Positions 1 through 8,320 of a stretch of DNA of 64,000 bases are shown one piece after another (position 1 is the first letter of the stretch; each line of letters starts with the position of its first letter). This stretch comes from Verrucomicrobiales bacterium. Its GTDB lineage: Bacteria > Verrucomicrobiota > Verrucomicrobiia > Verrucomicrobiales > V1-33. The notes under the pieces were generated by a model that searched no databases, had not been told where the DNA came from, and worked only from the letters and a program-made list of their open reading frames with translations. A program made the position numbers and the translations under genes. Where the stretch lies: NCBI GenBank assembly GCA_018003315.1, contig JAGNEJ010000008.1, forward strand, positions 1 through 64,000, read 5' to 3'.

Positions 1-68
1 CCCACGGAGTCCGTGGATGCTGTTTTGACACGGCGGGGATTACGGTGGACGGATGGCCTGTTCGACTC

Positions 69-2522
69 ATGAAATACCGCTTTTTCGCCGCTGCCCTGCT
101 AACCCTGAGTGCCTCCGCCTCTCTGGAGGCGGCTCCTGCCCAGGCACCTGCTTCGACGCCACCTGCTCCTCTCGATCAAGCGGCGCTGCTGCGTGTCTGG
201 AAAGCGAGCGCCTACCAGTTCACGCCGGCAGTCAAGCAAGCGTGGCTTTCGCAGGCCAAGGACCGGGCGCTCAAGGAAATCAATGCCGCGGGAAAATCCC
301 TGCCTGCAGATTTCCTGACATGGATTGACGGCGATCCTGTGGTCCAAGCCACCGTTTATGGAGCGCGCCAAAATGCGGCGAACGTGCTGCTCCTGCTCCG
401 CTCGCTGGAAATTGATCTCGGCCAGGAAACGGTGCGCAAACAATACACCAACCTCGCGCTGGCGATGGCCGTGGTCCACGCCGACAAGGGTCCGGAGGCG
501 GACCTTTCCCCGCGCGGTCTGTTGAAGATGGTCATCCCGGGCGATCCGCGGGTGCCGGTGGACACCGCGGATCCCAAACGCAAGCCCGACCGCAACGACC
601 ACATCATCAATTTTCTCAAGGCGAACACGGTGGTGGAAGACGTGGTGGTGGGTCAAAAAGAAGAGCCGCCGCCTTTGAAATACGACGACAAGGGCATCGC
701 CATCCCTCCAGCGAAAAATGCGAAGCCGGTAAAGGTGCCGATCATCGAAAAACGCACCCGTACCCTTTACGCAGCCGACGTGCTGGCCAGCCGGGCGCTG
801 CAGGAAAAATTCAATGTCTGGATGAAGGAACGCGGGGAGGATGTATCGATCGACTGTGGCGACCAGGTGGTGAGCTGGAAAAGCACCGCCGCGGTGCGGG
901 CTGAGCGCAAGCTCATCAACGATGCATTCGTCCTGTTCCGCACGGCGTATGAGGAAAAGGGACTGCTGCCGAAGGCGCGGGACGCCTCGCCCACTCCGGC
1001 GGAAAGCGCCGCCTGGTGGATCCGCAACGACGCTTTCCGGTTCCCGGCGGACAAGGCCAAACAGCGCGGCTGGCCGAAGTATCCGCTCAATGCGCCGTGG
1101 CCGACGCTCACGCTGCTGGCGGCGGACAACCAGCCGCTGCGGGAGCGTGAGGAGCGCTGGGTTGCCTTTCGCGACAAGGGGGAGATGCGGACCTACGGTG
1201 AATACATCGGCCCGATCGCCCAGCAGTTCGACATGCAGTCGGCACGGCGGCTCAGCCCCCATGCCTTTTACTACAACACCTATCAAATGATGGCCAAGGA
1301 TGGCGGCGTCTGCGGCACCATGGCCAACATGGGGGTGCGCACCTACAACACCCTGGGCATGCCTTCCTGCACCGCGGGCCAGCCGGGCCACTGCGCATTG
1401 ATCCGCTTTTCTCATGATCCCAAGACTGGCCTCTACGAGTGCGTCGGCGGACAGTTTGCCACCGGAGGGCCGGAAAAAACCCACCCGCACACGCCCTGGG
1501 TCTTCAGCGACACCAACGCGAAAAAGCCAATGATTTACTATCAAACAGTCGGCTGGGCGGTGAACCATGGGCTGCAGTCCTATCTCGATTCCACCCTGGC
1601 GTGGCAGATGTTCCGCGCTTTGCCGGAAGCCGAGCGCGCGGCCCACGGGCTTTCGTTGCTTTCCAGCGGATTTGTGTTGAACCCCTATAACATTCTGATC
1701 ACCGATGCCCTGCAGGCAGCGGCGAGCAATCCGGTTGATCTGGTGAAATTTCAGGAGTTCTTTCAGCAGACGCTGGCGGGGGTGGCCAAGCCCGGCTGCC
1801 CGAAGGATGGACTCTACAATCAAACGGTAACGGCCGGCTGCTTCGCACGGATTGCAAAATTGCCGCCGCCCGGAAACCGGTCGGAGGCCCAGACGGTGCT
1901 CGCCGCCCTGCAAAAGGAACACTGCGACAACGCCGAGGCGCTGGTCCGTTATCAGGTGGCGCTGGATGGGCTGGACACGGTGGTCCGCCGCACGGAAACC
2001 GCCTTCAAGTCCCACCTGAATGCAGCGCGGACCGAGTCGGCCTGCGCGCTGATGGTCGGCACCCTCTCCGCGGTTTCCAGCCGCATCAGCGACAAGAAAC
2101 AGAAGCAAAGCTGGCTTGCTGAACGCTGGAGGGAAATCCAGGGACGCGAAAACTTTCTCGGATCGAAGTCAAAAATCCTAACCGATCCTTGCGCATCCAC
2201 GCTTGCGAAGCTGACCCGGAACAAACTCCCTGACGCCACCGTCCTCATCCAGCCGGTGCTGGATGCGGTGCTTGCCGAGTTGAAGGCCAGCGTGGCTGGC
2301 AGCCGTGATCCCAAAGCGTGCAAGGACCTTGCCGGGCGCATCGGTGCGGTGGCCAGGCAGTTGAAGGATGCAGCCCAGTCTGCAGCGTGGCTTCAGGCAA
2401 TGGCCTCCACCGTGAAAGGGCGCGAACAATTTCCCGGAAAAAACGGAAAACCCCAGAACGATCCCTGTGCAGACACGATTGCGAAACTGCTCGTCCAGAC
2501 AACCGCCGCAGCGAAGCCGTGA
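69..2522 (+). CDS. Secreted protein with transglutaminase-like Cys/His region and C-terminal repeats
   Basis: An 817-residue protein is predicted from ATG 69. An in-frame ATG at 45 would put eight extra residues before the signal peptide, so 69 is preferred. Residues 1-23 form a signal peptide (MKYRFF, a hydrophobic Ala/Leu/Ser stretch, then AAPA). In the middle, Cys415 in GGVCGT and His441 in GQPGHC sit in a pattern like the Cys and His boxes of transglutaminase/papain-like folds. The Asp of such a triad cannot be assigned by eye. The C-terminal 180 residues contain two similar modules, each with a GRE-x-F-x-G segment followed by DPCA-x-T-x-AKL, near residues 695-720 and 780-808. It probably acts outside the cytoplasm. 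It could be a cross-linking or peptidase-like enzyme, but the family was not recognised and the enzyme assignment is inference. Confidence 0.75.
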   Translation: MKYRFFAAALLTLSASASLEAAPAQAPASTPPAPLDQAALLRVWKASAYQFTPAVKQAWLSQAKDRALKEINAAGKSLPADFLTWIDGDPVVQATVYGARQNAANVLLLLRSLEIDLGQETVRKQYTNLALAMAVVHADKGPEADLSPRGLLKMVIPGDPRVPVDTADPKRKPDRNDHIINFLKANTVVEDVVVGQKEEPPPLKYDDKGIAIPPAKNAKPVKVPIIEKRTRTLYAADVLASRALQEKFNVWMKERGEDVSIDCGDQVVSWKSTAAVRAERKLINDAFVLFRTAYEEKGLLPKARDASPTPAESAAWWIRNDAFRFPADKAKQRGWPKYPLNAPWPTLTLLAADNQPLREREERWVAFRDKGEMRTYGEYIGPIAQQFDMQSARRLSPHAFYYNTYQMMAKDGGVCGTMANMGVRTYNTLGMPSCTAGQPGHCALIRFSHDPKTGLYECVGGQFATGGPEKTHPHTPWVFSDTNAKKPMIYYQTVGWAVNHGLQSYLDSTLAWQMFRALPEAERAAHGLSLLSSGFVLNPYNILITDALQAAASNPVDLVKFQEFFQQTLAGVAKPGCPKDGLYNQTVTAGCFARIAKLPPPGNRSEAQTVLAALQKEHCDNAEALVRYQVALDGLDTVVRRTETAFKSHLNAARTESACALMVGTLSAVSSRISDKKQKQSWLAERWREIQGRENFLGSKSKILTDPCASTLAKLTRNKLPDATVLIQPVLDAVLAELKASVAGSRDPKACKDLAGRIGAVARQLKDAAQSAAWLQAMASTVKGREQFPGKNGKPQNDPCADTIAKLLVQTTAAAKP

Positions 2523-2543
2523 CCGCCACTCTGCCGGCTGCGC

Positions 2544-3134
2544 TCACCGCTTCGGGACGAGCTGGTTCATGCAGTGGAGCAGCGAACGGAGTTTGAGGGG
2601 CTTGCGCAGGTGCAGGGTGCCGCGGATGGCGACGATGCTGTAATCCGAGTTTTCGAGAACCGATTCAAGGATGATGGCCGGAACGCTGCGTTGGAGGATC
2701 CGGTTGATGTAGTAAACCAGACCCTGTCCGTTCACGGAGCCGGGCAGCGCCATTTCCACCAGCAGCAGCTCCGGTGCAAAGACGGTTGCTTTGCGCATGG
2801 CCTCGCGCACTTCCGTGGCGGTTTCCACCACATACATGCCGGTTTGTGCGAGGATGTGCCCGAGCCGCTCTGCGGCTGCGTTCTCCAGGTCCACCACCAT
2901 GACCCGCACGGGGGCGGGATGCGGGGTGTTGCCATCCGATGCGGGCCGGCGGGCGGTCACCGCGTGGCAGCAGAGAAGGGTGGCGGGACTGACGCCTTTG
3001 CGGGTGGCTTCTTCACAAAGGGCATGGATTTCCTCCTCATCCAGCCAGCCGGTGTGATTCGCATTCTTCGCCTCCTCCATCATCTGCCGCTTCCACGGCA
3101 GAAAGGCCGGATTCGGGTGGTGGTGTGCATTCAT
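2544..3134 (-). CDS. Degenerate response-regulator receiver protein
   Basis: A 196-residue protein whose residues 75-195 follow the CheY/receiver pattern: the hydrophobic beta1 strand VMVVD, a PELLLVEMALPG segment at the phospho-acceptor strand, and the Lys-Pro pair (K178-P179) near the end. The acceptor Asp is replaced by Glu127. The acidic pair after beta1 is Asp82-Leu-Glu84 rather than two adjacent acids. There is no DNA-binding or enzymatic output domain. The first 75 residues are a separate, polar, probably helical region with Cys40, Cys55 and Cys56. A GGAGAG ribosome-binding site lies just upstream of the ATG. It converges on the upstream secreted-protein gene, and no partner kinase lies next to it. 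It is likely a pseudo-receiver or protein-interaction module. Confidence 0.8.
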   Translation of the reverse strand: MNAHHHPNPAFLPWKRQMMEEAKNANHTGWLDEEEIHALCEEATRKGVSPATLLCCHAVTARRPASDGNTPHPAPVRVMVVDLENAAAERLGHILAQTGMYVVETATEVREAMRKATVFAPELLLVEMALPGSVNGQGLVYYINRILQRSVPAIILESVLENSDYSIVAIRGTLHLRKPLKLRSLLHCMNQLVPKR

Positions 3135-3495
3135 TGGGTGCTCTCCGGTGAAATGAGATTGGCCGTCAGAATAGAGTTGGGAATTTTTTGCCGATTGTTA
3201 CATGCCATCGGTAAAATTTTTGAGTTGCCGCCTGCTTGCGGATGTCTCCGCCGCAAAATCGCCGTGTTCGGCTGGCCTGAAACTCGCTGCGGTTGCCAGC
3301 GCTCGCCCATCAACGCGCACCGGATAAAGTTCAAATCCCCAAGCCAGCCATAGGTGCCATGATTTTCCCGGTGGTAGCAAGGTAAAATCAGACGGCGGCA
3401 CCCCTTGCCCAATTTTCCTGGTGAGGATAAAAGTAGCACCTGCAATTTGCTGGCAACCCTTCACTCTGCGAACTCATTTTCCTTTTACTGAACTC
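3135..3495. other. Divergent intergenic region (361 nt), no gene seen
   Basis: This spacer separates the leftward receiver gene and the rightward lamin-tail gene, so it must carry both promoters. It has a short AT-rich patch around 3175-3235 with T and A runs. No -35/-10 pair with good spacing, RNA element or credible small gene was recognised. Open frames here have no ribosome-binding site or recognisable motif. Confidence 0.5.
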
Positions 3496-6189
3496 ATGAA
3501 CCTCACCCGCTTGTTCACCATGGCCGGGATCGCTGTCTTGGCGACCGCACCGGCATCGGCTGATTTTATCATCAATGAAGTGGATGCCGACACGCCGAAT
3601 AGTCCGATCAACGATGATCGGGAATTCGTCGAAATTTATGGCACCCCTAACACTTCGCTGAACGGATACGTGCTGGTGTTTTTCAACGGGAGCAACGACC
3701 AGAGTTACTTCGCACTGGATTTGGATGCCTTCACCACGAATGCCGCAGGCTTCCTGGTGGTGGGAACCAAGGCGGTGAACGGACGGGCCACGGATGACTG
3801 GGCGGCGAATTTCCTGCAGAATGGCGCGGACGCGGTGGCGCTCTTTCTTGGAAATGCCGCTGATTTTCCCAATACTACGCCAGTGGCCACAGCACCCGCG
3901 GGAACGACGCTGGTGGATGCGGTGGTGTATGACACGGCGGATGCGGACGATGCCGGGCTGCTGGGAGCGCTGATGCTGGCAGGCCAGCCGCAGATCGATG
4001 AGAGCGCCAACGGGGCTCCCGCCAATGAGTCCATCCAGCGGGTGCCGGACGGCGGCGTGCCGCGGGAGTCCACCACCTATGTCACCAAAGTGCCGACGCC
4101 GGGCGCAACGAATTCACCGCAGGACATGCTTTCCGTGGAGTTTTCCCAGGGAACGATTGTGGAAAACGCCGGTGCGGGAGCGACCACGGGGACAGTGACC
4201 CGTACGGGATCGACCGCGGCGGAAATCACCGTAACCCTGACAAATGCGGATCCCTCGGAAATCAGCATTCCCGCCACCGTGGTCATCCCCGCGGGACAGG
4301 CTTCGGCCACGTTTCTGGTGGATGCCGTCAATGACGCCTGGGCGGACGGCACGGCGGTGGTCATCGTGGCGGCGGTATCCGCCGGATACAACGGAGGTTC
4401 CGGCGGCCTCAGCGTGCAGGACGATGGCGATCCTGTGGGGCTGATCGTCAACGAGGTGCATGCCTCCGGCATCGGCGATGCCAATTTGGATGGAACCAAT
4501 GCCAACCGGGGGTTTGATGAGTTTGTGGAAATCGTCAATGGAGCCGCCACGCCCTATGACCTTTCCGGAATGACGCTTTGGGACGCAGCGGCGGTGCGCC
4601 ACACCTTTCCGGCCGGAACGGTGCTGCAGCCCGGCTGTGCGCTGGTGGTTTTCGGCGGGGGGATGGTGGCCGAGGGAACCACCCTGGCCTTTGGCAGTGC
4701 CTGGGTGCAGAAGGCCAACGGCAGCAACCAATTTGGGTTGAGCCTGAACGACACCGGGGACATGGTTCGGGTGCTGAATGCCTCCTCGGTGGAAGTGGGC
4801 GGCCTTTTGTATGCCCCGGAATCGCCCCTGACGGCATCCATGACGATGAATCCAGACCTGACCGGGCCGTATGTGCTGCATGACACCACCGCCAGCGCCC
4901 TGCCGTTTTCTCCGGGGGTGAAGAACGACGGGGTCACGCCGTTTTGCCCACCGCCGACTGGCAGCCTGACGCTTGGCGTGGCACCGGGCCAGATTGTGGA
5001 AAATACCGGCAGCAACGCCGCCACGCTCACCGTGACGCGGCCTGCGCCTTTCACTGGAAATTTGATCGTCCATCTCTTCGGGAGCGACCCTTCGGAAGCA
5101 ACCCTCGCGGCGGCCTCGGTGACGATCCCCGACGGTCAGCCATCGGCACCGGTATTCATCCATGCCGTCGATGACACCGCGGCTGACGGCACCCAGACCG
5201 TCATCCTAACCGCAGCGGCGGCCGGATTGCTCAATGGAACCACCACCCTGGATGTCACCGATGATGGTGCGGATGTTCCGCTGAACGCCGTTTACATCAA
5301 TGAAATCGACAGCGACCAATACCAGACCGACACGGCGAGCTTCATCGAACTCTACGACGGCGGGCTGGGGAACCGCGCACTGGACGGCTTCATTGTGGTG
5401 CTGTTCAACGGAGCCAACGACCAGTCGTATGCCGTTTATGATCTGGCCGGGAAAACCACCAACGCCCAGGGCTTCTTTGTCATCGGCAACACCGGAGTAC
5501 CCGGAGTTGGGTTGGATGTCGGGACCGGTGACTTCCTGCAAAATGGCGCGGATGCCGTGGCCGTTTACAAGGCTCAAGCCGCTTCGTTTCCCACGGGCAC
5601 CCCGGTGACGGCGGCGGATTTGGTCGATGCCGTGGTGTATGGCACGGATGACCCGGAGGATGCCGGACTCATCGGCATCCTCAATCCCAACCATTCCCAA
5701 GCGAATGAGGGTCCAGCGCCGGCCAATGCCGGGGCGGAAAATCGCGGCAGCTCGCGGCTTCCAGATGCCACTTCAGCATTCGGGGCGCTTGTTCAGGCAC
5801 CCGTCACGCCAAACGCCACCAATGGCACCGCACCGGAATGCCAGTTTCCAGCGTGGGCGGCCAGCAATGGAATCCCTGGGGCGCTTCCGGGTGATGATGC
5901 TGACATGGACGGCATTGCCAATCTGGTGGAATATGCGCTGGGAAGCAATCCTCTGGCTGCCAACGCCCTTCCAGGTCTGGTGCCCAGCGGGCAGGACTTC
6001 ACGGTCACATTTCCGAAAGGAACCGCGGCGGCCGCGGATACTGTCTTGAGCTACACCATCCAGGTGTCCGGCGATCTGGCGGAATGGCTCACGGTGACGC
6101 CCAGCATCAACGATGCGACCCAGATTTCCGCGATCATTCCCGGTGGAGGCGGCAAGCGTTTCGCGCGGTTGAAAGTGGCGTGTCCCTGA
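3496..6189 (+). CDS. Secreted multi-domain lamin-tail / Calx-beta-like protein
   Basis: An 897-residue exported protein. ATG 3496 gives an immediate signal peptide (MNLTRLFTMAG to ASADF); a GTG start 75 nt upstream would bury it. Lamin-tail-like domains begin with the FIINEVDAD-type strand near nucleotides 3560 and 5290. These two copies are clearly related, both containing FNG-x-NDQSY and NFLQNGADAVA-like segments. A shorter INEVHASG domain begins near 4440. Two Calx-beta-like domains (VEFSQGTIVEN near 4130 and LGVAPGQIVEN near 4970) sit between them. The C-terminus has the D-x-D-x-DG-x-x-N-x-x-EYALGSNPL element seen in other secreted proteins of this window, then a short beta domain. It is probably a surface or extracellular binding protein; no catalytic motif was found. 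Confidence 0.85.
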   Translation: MNLTRLFTMAGIAVLATAPASADFIINEVDADTPNSPINDDREFVEIYGTPNTSLNGYVLVFFNGSNDQSYFALDLDAFTTNAAGFLVVGTKAVNGRATDDWAANFLQNGADAVALFLGNAADFPNTTPVATAPAGTTLVDAVVYDTADADDAGLLGALMLAGQPQIDESANGAPANESIQRVPDGGVPRESTTYVTKVPTPGATNSPQDMLSVEFSQGTIVENAGAGATTGTVTRTGSTAAEITVTLTNADPSEISIPATVVIPAGQASATFLVDAVNDAWADGTAVVIVAAVSAGYNGGSGGLSVQDDGDPVGLIVNEVHASGIGDANLDGTNANRGFDEFVEIVNGAATPYDLSGMTLWDAAAVRHTFPAGTVLQPGCALVVFGGGMVAEGTTLAFGSAWVQKANGSNQFGLSLNDTGDMVRVLNASSVEVGGLLYAPESPLTASMTMNPDLTGPYVLHDTTASALPFSPGVKNDGVTPFCPPPTGSLTLGVAPGQIVENTGSNAATLTVTRPAPFTGNLIVHLFGSDPSEATLAAASVTIPDGQPSAPVFIHAVDDTAADGTQTVILTAAAAGLLNGTTTLDVTDDGADVPLNAVYINEIDSDQYQTDTASFIELYDGGLGNRALDGFIVVLFNGANDQSYAVYDLAGKTTNAQGFFVIGNTGVPGVGLDVGTGDFLQNGADAVAVYKAQAASFPTGTPVTAADLVDAVVYGTDDPEDAGLIGILNPNHSQANEGPAPANAGAENRGSSRLPDATSAFGALVQAPVTPNATNGTAPECQFPAWAASNGIPGALPGDDADMDGIANLVEYALGSNPLAANALPGLVPSGQDFTVTFPKGTAAAADTVLSYTIQVSGDLAEWLTVTPSINDATQISAIIPGGGGKRFARLKVACP

Positions 6190-6209
6190 TGCGGGGGTGA
6201 AGTTTTCCT

Positions 6210-6400
6210 TGCCACCACTGGCGCCGGTGCCACAGTTCCTGCGGCTACGGTGCATGGAATCCGGTGAAACCCCGGAACAGTGTGCGCTGCTGTAACTGGT
6301 TACGACGCTCCAGGGTGCCAATCCGGACCGCAAGGCCCGGGTGAAGGCGGGGCGAAGGCATGATGCCAGGAGTCAGAATACTTCGCTGTGGCCGACGGTG
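6210..6400 (+). ncRNA. Cobalamin (B12) riboswitch
   Basis: The leader carries the adenosylcobalamin-riboswitch core: GGAATCCGGTGAAACCCCGG around 6256-6275, GCTGCTGTAACTGGT around 6286-6300, and the B12-box-like GATGCCAGGAGTCAGAATAC at 6362-6381. The spacing is right for the RF00174-type fold, although the ends given are approximate. A separate hairpin (GGCCTG, loop TTTTG, CAGGCC at 6405-6421) lies between the aptamer and the ATG at 6455 and may be the expression platform. The downstream genes encode a secreted protein and a pseudopilin-like protein, not an obvious B12 transporter or biosynthetic enzyme. Confidence 0.9.
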
Positions 6401-6404
6401 GGAC

Positions 6405-6421
6405 GGCCTGTTTTGCAGGCC
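6405..6421 (+). promoter_or_regulatory. Hairpin after the riboswitch, possible expression platform
   Basis: A 6-bp perfect stem with a 5-nt T-rich loop lies 34 nt before the start codon. It has no T-tract, so it is not an intrinsic terminator. If it belongs to the switch it would act on translation by alternative pairing with the aptamer, which is inference. Confidence 0.4.
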
Positions 6422-6454
6422 GCTCCATTCCTGCGACACCACACCGGAATCACC

Positions 6455-8320
6455 ATGAACCATACCCTACTCGCCGGGATTTTCCTGGCCACCTGCGGGG
6501 CAAGCGCGGCGCATGCCGCCTTTGCCATGACTGACATCACCCACTGGACCGGCATTGCCGACGGTCCAGGCGTCGCCAAAGCGGCCGTCGTCATCGACTG
6601 GAACGACGGCCAGCCGCCGCTGGCTTGGGGCTTCCGCTGGGATGCCTCCCTGCGCCAAACCAGCCAGGACATGCTCGCTGCCATTCTCGGAGCGGATCCT
6701 CGACTTTCCGTCCAGGGGCTCGCGGGCGGATTTCTTTCCCATCTGGGATTTGATGCCGACTTGGATGGAAATCCCGAACGATTTCGCCCGGGCTTCAACG
6801 GTTCCACCGGGGAATACTGGCTCTACGCGGTCAACAATGACGTGTATTTCCACCCGATGGACTTCGGCTTGAATTCGCACATCGTCCCGCCAAACACCAC
6901 GGTCATTCCCAACGGCAACCCGTTCGCCGCCACCAGTCCCGGACACTGGGTGACTTCCAGCACCGGCGTCAACGGACGGGAACTGGCGGACGGATCGTGG
7001 GACGGATTTGTCTATCGAACCTTTGCCGAAACCAATGCCGGACCGGCCGAACCCGTGGCCGTTTCCATTCCCGAACCCACGGCTTCACTGCTCATGCTGC
7101 TGGCCCTGGCTCCGTTGGTCCGCCGCCGCCGGGTGTTTTTGTTTGCCGCGGGTGCGGCCGCAGCTCAGGCGGGACCCTTTCCCCCTGCCGCCGGACAGCC
7201 CGGCAGCGATGCGGTTGCGGCAACCAGTGTCCTCATCACCGGCTGGGCGACGGGCGTTTCCAGCGTGGAGCGCGGCCCGCAGCAGATGGGGGCCGCGCTC
7301 GGACCAGCCACCTACGGAAACACCGATGACGAAGGTGCTCCAGTGCCGCCGACCCACTGGGTCACCGGCCCCGCGTCGCAGCTTGCGGATGAAGTTTACG
7401 ATGTCTTCAGCCTTGGCGACGGCGGCCGCATTACCCTGACATTTTCCCAGCCCATCGGCAACGGAACCGGTCCTGACTTCGCGGTGTTCGAAAACGGATT
7501 TGCCTACATCGGCGGCACCTATTTTTTGGAGCTTGCCTTTGTGGAAGTCAGCTCAAATGGAACGGACTTTTTCCGTTTCCCAGCGGTTTCCCTCACTTCC
7601 ACCACCACGCAGGTGGGAACGTTTAACGGCATTGATCCCACCAACCTCCGCAACCTGGCCGGAAAATACCAGAACGGCTGGGGCACTCCCTTTGATCTTC
7701 AGGATCTGGCGGGAGTGAGCCCCGCGCTCAATCGCAACCGGATTACCCATGTCAGGATCGTGGATGCCGTCGGCTCCATCAATCCTGCTTACGCCAGCCT
7801 GGACTCCCTGGGAAATCCCGTGAACGACCCCTGGCCCACGCCCTATGATGCCAGCGGATTTGATCTGGACGCCGTGGGCGTCATTCACACCACCCAGCCG
7901 CCGTGGCAGCAGTGGCAGCAGCAGCATTTTTCCCAGAGCCAGCTCGTCAACCCTGCCATCAGCGGCCCTGCTGCCGATCCTGACAAGGACGGCATGAACA
8001 ACCTGCTCGAATACGCCACCGGGTCCCATCCCCTAACCGGCACCGGTGCGGCTCCGCTGGCCATTGCCTGGAACAATGGACTGGAACTGCGTTTCACCCG
8101 CCGGCCATCCCATGCGGACCTGACCTGCACCGTCCAGCAATTCACCGGCGGCGCCTGGACCAACCTGGTTCGCAGCACCGCGGGCGGCCCCGCCGCAAGC
8201 CTGAATCCTGGCGGCGGGCTCACCCTCACGGAATCCGGAACCGATCCCGTCGAGGTCACGCTGCACCTGCCAAAATCGCATCCCCGGGCCCAGTTTCGCC
8301 TGCATGTTTCCCAATCCTGA
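6455..8320 (+). CDS. B12-riboswitch-controlled secreted protein with an internal PEP-CTERM segment (apparent two-gene fusion)
   Basis: A 621-residue protein starting with a signal peptide (MNHTLLAGIF to AAHA). The first half, about 200 residues, is a Trp/Gly-rich secreted domain. It ends in a complete PEP-CTERM signal: Pro-Glu-Pro at 7070-7078, a hydrophobic span, then four Arg. The frame then runs without a stop into VFLFAAGAAAAQA, which resembles a second signal peptide. A second secreted domain follows, with GPDFAVFENGF and LAGKYQNGWGTPFDL segments that resemble B12-associated cell-surface proteins of the DUF4465 type (from memory, uncertain). The C-terminus carries the DPDKDG-MNNLLEYATGSHPL element. 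In-frame TTG 7115 or GTG 7133 could restart translation of the second half. It is preceded by the riboswitch and overlaps the next gene by 17 nt. Confidence 0.85.
   Translation: MNHTLLAGIFLATCGASAAHAAFAMTDITHWTGIADGPGVAKAAVVIDWNDGQPPLAWGFRWDASLRQTSQDMLAAILGADPRLSVQGLAGGFLSHLGFDADLDGNPERFRPGFNGSTGEYWLYAVNNDVYFHPMDFGLNSHIVPPNTTVIPNGNPFAATSPGHWVTSSTGVNGRELADGSWDGFVYRTFAETNAGPAEPVAVSIPEPTASLLMLLALAPLVRRRRVFLFAAGAAAAQAGPFPPAAGQPGSDAVAATSVLITGWATGVSSVERGPQQMGAALGPATYGNTDDEGAPVPPTHWVTGPASQLADEVYDVFSLGDGGRITLTFSQPIGNGTGPDFAVFENGFAYIGGTYFLELAFVEVSSNGTDFFRFPAVSLTSTTTQVGTFNGIDPTNLRNLAGKYQNGWGTPFDLQDLAGVSPALNRNRITHVRIVDAVGSINPAYASLDSLGNPVNDPWPTPYDASGFDLDAVGVIHTTQPPWQQWQQQHFSQSQLVNPAISGPAADPDKDGMNNLLEYATGSHPLTGTGAAPLAIAWNNGLELRFTRRPSHADLTCTVQQFTGGAWTNLVRSTAGGPAASLNPGGGLTLTESGTDPVEVTLHLPKSHPRAQFRLHVSQS
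7070..7132 (+). other. PEP-CTERM sorting signal inside the reading frame
   Basis: A Pro-Glu-Pro motif, a hydrophobic stretch (SLLMLLALAPL) and an RRRR cluster form the tripartite signal recognised by exosortases. This signal normally ends a protein, but here about 395 more residues follow in frame. Its presence implies that an exosortase is encoded elsewhere in the genome. Confidence 0.85.

Noticed and set aside
2-16. CCACGG-AGT-CCGTGG hairpin at the window start, possible terminator
   Set aside because: Short stem with a 3-nt loop, followed only by ATGCTGTTTT; its upstream gene is not visible.
25-30. TTGACA as a -35 box upstream of the first gene
   Set aside because: No acceptable -10 sequence follows at 16-18 nt.
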